From a bacterium (GTDB taxonomy: Bacteria; Armatimonadota; HRBIN16): a DNA stretch of 5,961 nucleotides. This document shows positions 1 through 4,395 of this stretch, one piece after another. Both the position numbers and the translations under genes were made by a program. Location of the stretch: positions 1 to 5,961 of the forward strand of contig JANWXG010000165.1 in the NCBI GenBank assembly GCA_025057335.1, written 5' to 3'. The first letter of the stretch is position 1, and each line of letters opens with the position of its first letter. The notes under the pieces are model-generated. The model was not told the DNA's origin. It worked only from the letters and a program-made list of their open reading frames with translations, and searched no databases.

Positions 1-1418
1 CGGTAGCCCAGCTCGTACGAGGTGACCTCCTCCGAACGGAAGAGGGGGCTGCCGTACAGGCGCGAGAAGAGGGGCAAGCCCTGCACTTCGCCCTCATAGT
101 AGGCATCCAGCTCCACTGCACGCTCCACGCGCGTGGGCATGCGCACCGCGCGCGACACTGCCCCCCACCACACCGTGCGCTCATTGGGCTTCCACAGCAG
201 ACGCAGGTTGGGCTGCACCTCCCAGGCAGTGTAGCTGTTGTTCTCGAATTTGGTTCCTAGCGTCAGCCGAAGGCGTTCGTTCAGACGAATGTCGTCCTGC
301 GCAAACATGCTAAAAATATGGTCGGTCTTGCTAGGCGGGTTCAGTCGGATGATTCTGCCCCGCGTTTTGTCGGCTGTGAGCTTGTACTCGATACCCCATA
401 GCAGGTCATGTCGGTCTCCCAACAGGAGGCGTTGCTGCCAGCTGAGGTTCACCGTATCGCGAAACTCGGTGAGCTCCAGCGGTGAACGGGAGTAGTGGTC
501 GAAGTAGAGGTGCAGGGTGTCGGTGCGGTTTTCCCTCTCGCGGTTCCAGGTGCCCATCAGGTAATAGCCGGTGGTGGTATAGCGGTCGTCGACGACACGG
601 GTACCCCCGGAAGCAAAATCAGGGATGCGCAGCCGCTGCCCTACACGTCCGGTGTACGCCTCGCCGTGCAGGGTCCACCGCTCCTCTGCGGAACGGTTCC
701 ACTCCACCCGAAAGCCGCCGCGCCGTACCTGCCAATCGTCATGATTGGGAATATATACCTCGTCTTGTTTCAGGCGGTCCCTGCCCGTGTAGAGCGCGTA
801 GACGCGGTAGTAGGCGTCTGCGCCCAGCGTGCCACCGACGCGCAAGCCACCAAATGCCCGCTCTGTGCCGCCTCCACCAGAGACCAGCAGCGTTCCCTGC
901 GTGTGCCTCGCCGATTTGGTAATGATGTTGATGACGCCGTTGACCGCGTTTGCCCCCCACAACGTGGCGCCTGGACCGCGAATCACCTCGATGCGCTCGA
1001 TGTCCTCCAGGAAGAGCGGCGGCTGGGCATCCCAATACACCCCGGAGAAAAGAGGTGTGTAGACCACGCGCCCGTCAATGAGCACCAGCAGCTTGTTGGA
1101 GTAACGTCCGTTGAAGCCGCGCACCGCCACCGCCCACTTGTTCGAGTCCTGCTGCGCCACATGCACCCCAGGCACCAGACGCAGCGCCTCAGGAATGGTG
1201 TTCACGCCGAACCGCTGGATGTCTTCTGCAGTGACTACATATACCGAGGCGGGGACCTCCCAAATCGCTTGCGCCTTCTTCGAGGCGGTGACGACCTCCA
1301 CTTGCATCAGCTCCTCGATGCTGAGCTGCGTCAGGTCTTGTGGGGGCGCTGCGGATTCTCCTCTGGCTAACCCCGTCACCACGCAGATGAGAACGGTGAA
1401 AACGATTGCGAAGAACAT
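1..1418 (-). CDS. TonB-dependent outer-membrane receptor, 3' end cut off by the window edge
   Basis: Outer-membrane gated channel that imports a scarce ligand, such as a metal chelate, cobalamin or a glycan, using energy passed on by TonB-ExbBD. The reading frame is open for 472 codons from the ATG at 1418 to the left edge, with no stop. Residues 1-22 or so form a signal peptide (hydrophobic FFAIVFTVLICVV), though it has no Lys/Arg before the hydrophobic core. A TonB-box-like EVVTASKK lies at about 41-48. The plug domain spans about 52-170: VPASVYVVTAEDI, LRLVPGVHV, VAVRGFNG, LVLIDGRVVY, and the signature IERIEVIRGPG followed by GANAVNGVINIITK (141-168). The rest reads as alternating aromatic and polar beta-barrel strands. 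Family members are commonly 600-750 residues, so the last third is probably missing. The start is supported by GGGGGAGG (1425-1432) about 6 nt upstream. The ligand cannot be told from the sequence. Confidence 0.95.
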   Translation of the reverse strand, partial: MFFAIVFTVLICVVTGLARGESAAPPQDLTQLSIEELMQVEVVTASKKAQAIWEVPASVYVVTAEDIQRFGVNTIPEALRLVPGVHVAQQDSNKWAVAVRGFNGRYSNKLLVLIDGRVVYTPLFSGVYWDAQPPLFLEDIERIEVIRGPGATLWGANAVNGVINIITKSARHTQGTLLVSGGGGTERAFGGLRVGGTLGADAYYRVYALYTGRDRLKQDEVYIPNHDDWQVRRGGFRVEWNRSAEERWTLHGEAYTGRVGQRLRIPDFASGGTRVVDDRYTTTGYYLMGTWNRERENRTDTLHLYFDHYSRSPLELTEFRDTVNLSWQQRLLLGDRHDLLWGIEYKLTADKTRGRIIRLNPPSKTDHIFSMFAQDDIRLNERLRLTLGTKFENNSYTAWEVQPNLRLLWKPNERTVWWGAVSRAVRMPTRVERAVELDAYYEGEVQGLPLFSRLYGSPLFRSEEVTSYELGY

Positions 1419-1442
1419 GTGTTGCCTCCCCCAGACACCAGA

Positions 1443-1462
1443 TGGCAGGTTTCCTCCTGATA
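1443..1462 (-). promoter_or_regulatory. Short leader hairpin resembling a B12 box, upstream of the TonB receptor
   Basis: Read on the minus strand this is ATCAGGAGGAAACCTGCC plus flanks, with a CAGG/CCTG stem (1446-1459) around AGGAAA, ending 24 nt before the receptor ATG. It resembles the 3' B12 box of cobalamin riboswitches (consensus close to AGYCAGGAGACCTGCC), and TonB receptors for cobalamin are classic targets of that riboswitch. However, it carries two extra bases, and the rest of the riboswitch core (the GGGAA and GCCACTG segments) was not found upstream. It may be a chance hairpin or a second Shine-Dalgarno-like element. Confidence 0.25.
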
Positions 1463-1595
1463 TTTTCGGAAGAAGGAGGCAGAGGCTGGAGTGTTGGAGA
1501 AAAGGAGACGCGCTTATGATAGCGCTTCGTTCCGTTGCGATTTTCAAGGCGATGCAGAGAGGAAGCGTGCTCCTACTGTTAGCCCGATTAGGCGC

Positions 1596-1620
1596 GAGAA
1601 CCTCTGCGGGCGGGTTCCTC
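1596..1620. repeat. Weak inverted repeat in the TonB receptor leader
   Basis: GAGAACC (1596-1602) pairs with GGTTCCTC (1613-1620) with one bulged base, around a GC-rich loop. The stretch GCGGGCGGGTTCCTCTACC beginning at 1606 resembles GCGGGCGGTTTCTACC at 4235-4250, so it may be a decayed copy of a dispersed repeat rather than a regulatory hairpin specific to this gene. Confidence 0.35.
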
Positions 1621-1693
1621 TACCCTTGTAGCACGCCATCTCAATGGAGAGGAGGTATCTGTAACAGAGCGAGTGGTACTCACTGCGCGAGTG

Positions 1694-1739
1694 TACCCCC
1701 TATCCCCCTCCTCCAAGGGCGAAGGAAGGGGATAGGGTA
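1694..1739. repeat. REP-like palindrome, CCCTATCCCC / GGGGATAGGG
   Basis: Perfect 10-bp arms CCCTATCCCC (1698-1707) and GGGGATAGGG (1728-1737), extended by TA on both sides, enclose a 20-nt insert that can itself pair partly (CTCC with GGA). C-rich arms with a TATC step and a purine-rich loop are typical of REP-like elements scattered between genes. There is no T-run on either side, so a canonical intrinsic terminator is unlikely, but the fold could stabilise or end the upstream minus-strand transcript. Confidence 0.7.
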
Positions 1740-1740
1740 G

Positions 1741-1787
1741 CGCACCTGCGCCCCTCCTCAGCAGGAGAGAGGATGAGAGCAGGTGCG
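1741..1787. repeat. Two-tier hairpin, CGCACCTGC / GCAGGTGCG
   Basis: Outer 9-bp perfect arms CGCACCTGC (1741-1749) and GCAGGTGCG (1779-1787) enclose a second perfect hairpin CTCCT-CAGC-AGGAG (1754-1767). It lies 69 nt after the stop of the prepilin-like gene and directly abuts the neighbouring palindrome at 1694-1739. No U-tract follows in either direction, so it is better called a REP-like or 3'-end processing structure than an intrinsic terminator. Confidence 0.65.
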
Positions 1788-1855
1788 TCCGTCGCTGAGG
1801 GGACTGCACGACACCCTGAACAGCTCACCCGCGACGAGGGCGTAGAGAGCGTTGC

Positions 1856-2644
1856 CTAGCGCGCCCAGTCGTTCTCGTCCTTGCCTGTAATAGACCAGTT
1901 CCAGGGCACCTTCACCATGCCACGACGCAGCGCCTTCGCGTGTCCATCGGCGAACACGAAGTTGGCGGTCAGGTTATGGCGGTAGCGCACCTGTCCCCAG
2001 CCTTTCATGGCGCACCAGTCCCAGTTGTTGCCGTCCCAGTCGCCGCTGCTCAGGTCGCGGTCGAGCAGGCGCCACAGAGGGTCATCTCCGCCCTGTGGGA
2101 AGTTGCCCCAGTAGCAGCAGTCCTGCCCGGGCCACCAGCAGAAGTTGGCGGCGGAGTCGTAGCCCCAGGCGCCAATCTGCGTGGCGTCACCGTATACGAT
2201 GGTCTCTGCGGGATGGGTAAACGTCGCGTCGTAATCCACGACGTAGTTGCGCCACCCATCCCAATCGCCCCACAGCGGGCAGATATGGTTGTTCATCGAG
2301 TAGTTGAAGCGCCGGGCGATACCCGAGGGGCAGATGCGGATTTCTCCGCTCTGACGGTAGGTATCCCAGTTGTCCCCTGTGCCCGACTTGATGTAGGGCG
2401 AGAGGCGGAAGAACCAGTGTCCGTTGCCCTCCGGGCGGTTATGCCAGGCGGGGAACCAGGCTTCGTCGTAGTCCTGCAGGTACATGCGGGTGGCTAAGCC
2501 CATCTGCTTCATGTTGCTCAAGCAGGAAGCCTGTCGCGCCTTCTCCCGCGCCTGGGAGAACACGGGGAACAGGATTGCTGCCAGTATCGCGATAATCGCG
2601 ATAACCACTAGCAGCTCGATGAGAGTGAATCCGTTGCGTCGCAT
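1856..2644 (-). CDS. Prepilin-type N-terminal cleavage / H-X9-DG (DUF1559-like) protein
   Basis: A 262-residue protein with a type IV prepilin-like N-terminus: short basic leader MRRNG, predicted prepilin-peptidase cut between G5 and F6, Glu at mature position 5 (E10), and a hydrophobic helix to about residue 29. This is followed by the FPVFSQAREKARQASC stretch typical of the family. The C-terminal part has the H-X9-DG motif: H223, nine residues, D233-G234. The family resembles the pseudopilins of type II secretion and is expected to be anchored in the inner membrane by the N-terminal helix, with a globular periplasmic or surface domain; the exact role is unknown. The globular part is unusually rich in tryptophan (19 in 262) and has 7 cysteines, including the adjacent pair C176-C177. 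It starts 28 nt after the stop of the LacI-type gene, and AGGAGG (2655-2660) lies 10 nt before the ATG, so the two genes are probably cotranscribed. Confidence 0.92.
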   Translation of the reverse strand: MRRNGFTLIELLVVIAIIAILAAILFPVFSQAREKARQASCLSNMKQMGLATRMYLQDYDEAWFPAWHNRPEGNGHWFFRLSPYIKSGTGDNWDTYRQSGEIRICPSGIARRFNYSMNNHICPLWGDWDGWRNYVVDYDATFTHPAETIVYGDATQIGAWGYDSAANFCWWPGQDCCYWGNFPQGGDDPLWRLLDRDLSSGDWDGNNWDWCAMKGWGQVRYRHNLTANFVFADGHAKALRRGMVKVPWNWSITGKDENDWAR

Positions 2645-2672
2645 CGTTCAGTGACCTCCTCGTGACTCAAGG

Positions 2673-3695
2673 TTATTCTATGGGCGCTGGCGCCGTGCTG
2701 TCACGCAGCACCAGCGTTGTGGGAAACACTCTGTCGCGTTCGCGAGGCGGCTCACGCTGCTCGATCCAGTCCATAAGCAAACGAACCGCCTCCGACGCCA
2801 TCTCGTCCAGCGGTTGGCGTACTGTGCTGAGGCGCGGCGATAACACCTGTGCGAAGGGGGTATCGTCGAAGCCGATGACGGAAAGCGCCTGTGGCACCTC
2901 GATACCCATCTCCTGCGCCACCTGTATCACGCCTGCGGCAGCCTCGTCGTTGGCAGCAAGGATGGCGGTCGGACGCTCGGGATGCGATAGCATGCGTCTG
3001 GCGCCCGCCTTCGCCCCCTCTGCGGTGAAATCGCCTTCTGCCACCCACTCTGGTGGGATATGCAGCTGATGCTCGCGCACATAATCCATGAGAGCGATCA
3101 GACGCTGCTGGGCATCATACGAGGTGATGGGACCACCTATGTAGCCTATTCGGGAGTGTCCGTATGCCATGAGCCAGTCGAGCGCCTCCACGATGCCAGC
3201 GGCGTTGTCGGCGTATACGCACGGCAAGCCTTCTACTCTGGCGGAAAGCACCACGCAGGGTACGTGACGCTGGCGCAGCTGCTGGGGCACCTGCGAGGTG
3301 CTAGGTGGGGCAATCAGCAGGATGCCATCCACTTTCCCACTCAGCAGAGAACTCACTAGCGTGGTATCATCCATCGGCGTCGCGGACGTATGTAGCAGGA
3401 TGTCGTATCCGTGCTCGCCAACCGCATCGGCAATATTGGAGAGAATCGCGTGGATGTAGGGCGACTGCAGCATGTGCCGGGTCACCACCGGAGGCACCAC
3501 CGCCACCGTTTCCGTCTTGCCTGTGACCATCGAGCGGGCAAGGCGGTTTGGGCGGTAATCCAGCTCGCGCGCCACCTCGAGCACCTTCTGGCGTATCTCT
3601 TCGGGCACAGGGCGAGGTCCACCGTTGAGCGCGTACGAGACAGTGGACACCGAAATGCCCAACCGCTTAGCGATATCGCGCAGGGTGGCAGGCAT
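2673..3695 (-). CDS. LacI-family transcriptional regulator
   Basis: A 340-residue protein, the usual LacI/GalR length. The helix-turn-helix lies at residues 4-24 (TLRDIAKRLGISVSTVSYAL, then NG), and the hinge helix at about 48-58 (RPNRLARSM) carries the Leu (L52) that in this family inserts into the central CG step of the operator. A periplasmic-binding-protein-like effector domain follows (about 62-335), with IGYIGGP (183-189), ILAANDEAAAG (245-255) and LSVIGFDDTPFA (271-282), as in sugar-responsive members. The effector is unknown; a sugar is inferred from the family only. The start is supported by GGGAG ending 6 nt upstream and by how closely the N-terminus fits the family. A strong promoter and a double palindromic operator directly upstream point to autorepression. 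The downstream neighbour in the same transcript is the prepilin-like gene. Confidence 0.95.
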   Translation of the reverse strand: MPATLRDIAKRLGISVSTVSYALNGGPRPVPEEIRQKVLEVARELDYRPNRLARSMVTGKTETVAVVPPVVTRHMLQSPYIHAILSNIADAVGEHGYDILLHTSATPMDDTTLVSSLLSGKVDGILLIAPPSTSQVPQQLRQRHVPCVVLSARVEGLPCVYADNAAGIVEALDWLMAYGHSRIGYIGGPITSYDAQQRLIALMDYVREHQLHIPPEWVAEGDFTAEGAKAGARRMLSHPERPTAILAANDEAAAGVIQVAQEMGIEVPQALSVIGFDDTPFAQVLSPRLSTVRQPLDEMASEAVRLLMDWIEQREPPRERDRVFPTTLVLRDSTAPAPIE

Positions 3696-3711
3696 GGTCT
3701 TCTCCCTCTGA

Positions 3712-3733
3712 GAAACGTTTCGCGAAACGTTTC
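3712..3733. promoter_or_regulatory. Double LacI-family operator, a 22-bp perfect palindrome
   Basis: Two copies of the perfect 10-bp palindrome GAAACGTTTC (3712-3721 and 3724-3733) are separated by GC, so the whole 22 bp is also a perfect inverted repeat. Each half has the central CG step expected for a LacI/GalR operator. The centres are 12 bp apart, a little over one helical turn. The site lies at the expected transcription start of the regulator gene (about 3733), between the promoter and the ribosome binding site, where bound repressor would block initiation. That the regulator encoded here binds it is inference from position and family. Confidence 0.85.
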
Positions 3734-3739
3734 GATTAG

Positions 3740-3768
3740 ATGATATATCCTTTTCTCCAGTTTGTCAA
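3740..3768 (-). promoter_or_regulatory. Sigma-70-type promoter of the LacI-family gene
   Basis: On the minus strand a consensus -35 TTGACA (3763-3768) is followed by exactly 17 nt and a -10 TATCAT (3740-3745). Transcription would start near 3733, at the edge of the double operator, giving a leader of roughly 38 nt before the ATG at 3695. Confidence 0.8.
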
Positions 3769-3876
3769 GAGGTTAGGAGAGCTCATTGGAAAAAATTCCT
3801 TGCGCCACCTCAGTATGCACAGGAAGCAGTTCTCCGCAGCGAAGGAGGAAGAGCTCCCGCCGAGCCGTTCCCCCTC

Positions 3877-3946
3877 TGTCATGCTGAGCGTCAGAAAAGC
3901 ATCTCCAGAGACCAGCAAGAGATTCTTCGCTGCGCTCAGAATGACA
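3877..3946. repeat. Dispersed long-hairpin repeat, TGTCAT-CTGAGCG type, copy 1
   Basis: Left arm TGTCATGCTGAGCG (3877-3890) and right arm CGCTCAGAATGACA (3933-3946) pair over 14 positions with one mismatch. Inside, AAGCATCTC and GAGATTCTT pair again, giving a long imperfect hairpin. Read on the minus strand it begins TGTCATTCTGAGCGCAGCGA, wording I recognise from intergenic repeats in many bacterial genomes. It has no coding content and is probably a non-autonomous REP or MITE-like element. Confidence 0.75.
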
Positions 3947-3957
3947 ATGAGCTGAAG

Positions 3958-3971
3958 CGCACTGAAGTGCG
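3958..3971. repeat. Short palindrome CGCACT-GA-AGTGCG
   Basis: Perfect 6-bp arms with a 2-nt centre, so as RNA it would form a 4-bp stem with a 6-nt loop. It lies 11 nt after the long-hairpin repeat copy 1 and is probably part of the same repeat mosaic. Confidence 0.45.
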
Positions 3972-3995
3972 TACTACAAGCCGTCTGCCGTGAAG

Positions 3996-4029
3996 CAAGC
4001 ACACGGATTGCGTGTCGCAATCCCGCTTG
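3996..4029. repeat. Compound hairpin GGATTGCG-TGT-CGCAATCC with outer CAAGC/GCTTG arms
   Basis: Perfect 8-bp inner stem (4005-4012 with 4016-4023) around TGT, enclosed after a small internal loop by CAAGC (3996-4000) and GCTTG (4025-4029). No T-run follows on either strand, so it is best read as a REP-like palindrome rather than a terminator. Confidence 0.6.
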
Positions 4030-4034
4030 TGGTG

Positions 4035-4048
4035 CAGGCTCCAGCCTG
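4035..4048. repeat. Short palindrome CAGGCT-CC-AGCCTG
   Basis: Perfect 6-bp arms with a CC centre, 6 nt after the compound hairpin. It belongs to the cluster of short palindromes in this gap and nothing marks it as a protein-binding site. Confidence 0.45.
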
Positions 4049-4075
4049 TAAAGGCGCATGGATGGCGGGTCAATA

Positions 4076-4099
4076 GAGGGCGAGGCTCCTACCAAGCCG
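4076..4099. repeat. 24-bp direct repeat, copy 1
   Basis: The 24 bases starting GAGGGCGAGGCTCC and ending ACCAAGCCG recur without a mismatch at 4174-4197, 98 bp further on. In this copy they are followed directly by TTCCCCCTC and the second TGTCATGCTGAGCG hairpin repeat. A decayed relative (GAGCTCCCGCCGAGCCG, 3851-3867) stands in the same place before hairpin copy 1, so the 24-mer seems to be a flank of the hairpin element. Confidence 0.85.
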
Positions 4100-4109
4100 T
4101 TCCCCCTCT

Positions 4110-4165
4110 TGTCATGCTGAGCGTCAGCGAAGCATCCAAGACCCTTCACTTCGCTCAGGGTGACA
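4110..4165. repeat. Dispersed long-hairpin repeat, TGTCAT-CTGAGCG type, copy 2
   Basis: Left arm TGTCATGCTGAGCG (4110-4123) is identical to that of copy 1 (3877-3890). The right arm CGCTCAGGGTGACA (4152-4165) pairs at 12 of 14 positions, or 13 counting a G-T wobble. The interior is shorter than in copy 1 (28 against 42 nt). It sits between the two copies of the 24-bp direct repeat. Confidence 0.75.
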
Positions 4166-4173
4166 GAGGACTG

Positions 4174-4197
4174 GAGGGCGAGGCTCCTACCAAGCCG
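4174..4197. repeat. 24-bp direct repeat, copy 2
   Basis: Identical to 4076-4099. Together the two copies bracket hairpin copy 2, so the block from 4076 to 4197 looks like one hairpin element with a direct repeat at each side. The length is too great for a typical target-site duplication, so recombination or tandem arrangement of a repeat module is more likely. Confidence 0.85.
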
Positions 4198-4258
4198 ACC
4201 TGCATACTCTGCATAGGGGTCTCCCTCAATCCGCGCGGGCGGTTTCTACCACTCTTAG

Positions 4259-4278
4259 CCCCCGACTCCAGTCGGGGG
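4259..4278. repeat. Perfect hairpin CCCCCGAC-TCCA-GTCGGGGG
   Basis: Eight-base-pair GC-rich stem with a TCCA loop. It is not followed by a T-run on either strand and lies 117 nt upstream of the substrate-binding gene, so it is not that gene's terminator. It is most likely another REP-like palindrome; a transcription block for upstream readthrough is possible. Confidence 0.6.
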
Positions 4279-4299
4279 AACATGCCTGGAGTGCAATGC

Positions 4300-4329
4300 T
4301 TGCATCTGTCATAGCGGGTATGCTAAACT
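4300..4329 (+). promoter_or_regulatory. Weak candidate promoter for the substrate-binding protein gene
   Basis: TTGCAT (4300-4305), an 18-nt spacer and TAAACT (4324-4329) match the sigma-70 hexamers at 3 and 4 positions respectively. Placement, about 60 nt before the GTG start and after the last palindrome, is sensible, but the match is poor. The -35 overlaps a small palindrome TGCAA-TGC-TTGCA (4292-4304) that could be an operator. No copy of the GAAACGTTTC operator is present here. Confidence 0.3.
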
Positions 4330-4395
4330 CCCTCTCAGGGGGCGACAAGCCTCTCGTCCTGTACAGTAGAAAACGAAGGGAGGTCAATCTGGAGC

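Larger units (their letters stand above)
1419..1855. other. 437-nt intergenic region between the prepilin-like and TonB receptor genes
   Basis: No convincing coding sequence; the plus-strand frame through here is antisense to the receptor start and then runs into repeats. From right to left it holds two strong hairpin repeats (1741-1787 and 1694-1739), a pair of near-direct repeats GCGAGTGGTAC / GCGAGTGTAC (1669-1679, 1687-1696), a weak hairpin (1596-1620), a possible minus-strand -10 TATCAT (1516-1521) and the receptor leader with its ribosome binding site. The nearest -35-like TTGAAA (1542-1547) is 20 nt from that -10, which is too far for a good promoter. The gap suggests that the receptor is transcribed separately from the lacI-type/prepilin-like pair. 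Confidence 0.6.
3735..4395. other. Repeat-rich intergenic region between the divergent lacI-type and substrate-binding protein genes
   Basis: About 660 nt with no convincing gene. A minus-strand frame of 137 codons exists (3736-4149), but it is a translation of the repeats (it includes the VILSAAKNLL wording that the TGTCAT-CTGAGCG repeat gives in one frame) and overlaps the regulator promoter. The region is a mosaic of palindromes and direct repeats listed separately, with the LacI-type promoter at its left end and the substrate-binding gene's leader at its right end. 3770-3850 and 4200-4255 show little beyond the short palindrome GGAAAAAATTCC (3788-3799). Confidence 0.65.

Noticed and set aside
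495..1370. 291-codon open frame on the plus strand
   Set aside because: It is antisense to the TonB receptor, whose protein matches the family throughout; the plus-strand translation has no recognisable domain. High-GC codon bias opens such shadow frames.
1419..1700. Full cobalamin riboswitch upstream of the TonB receptor
   Set aside because: Only a B12-box-like hairpin is visible; the GGGAA and GCCACTG core segments were looked for on the minus strand and not found.
1111..1740. 209-codon plus-strand frame crossing the receptor start and the intergenic gap
   Set aside because: Antisense to the receptor in its first half and reading through hairpin repeats in its second; no domain-like composition.
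1940..2497. 185-codon plus-strand frame
   Set aside because: Antisense shadow of the prepilin-like gene, Val/Ala-rich with no motif.
3736..4149. 137-codon minus-strand frame upstream of the LacI-type gene
   Set aside because: It consists of translated repeat sequence and overlaps the regulator's promoter; such frames are commonly mis-annotated as hypothetical proteins.
3851..4197. CRISPR array
   Set aside because: There are only two copies of the 24-bp repeat, the sequence between them is itself a repeat element, and no cas gene is present.
4259..4278. Intrinsic terminator
   Set aside because: The stem is strong, but neither strand has the following T-run, and no gene ends just upstream in either direction.
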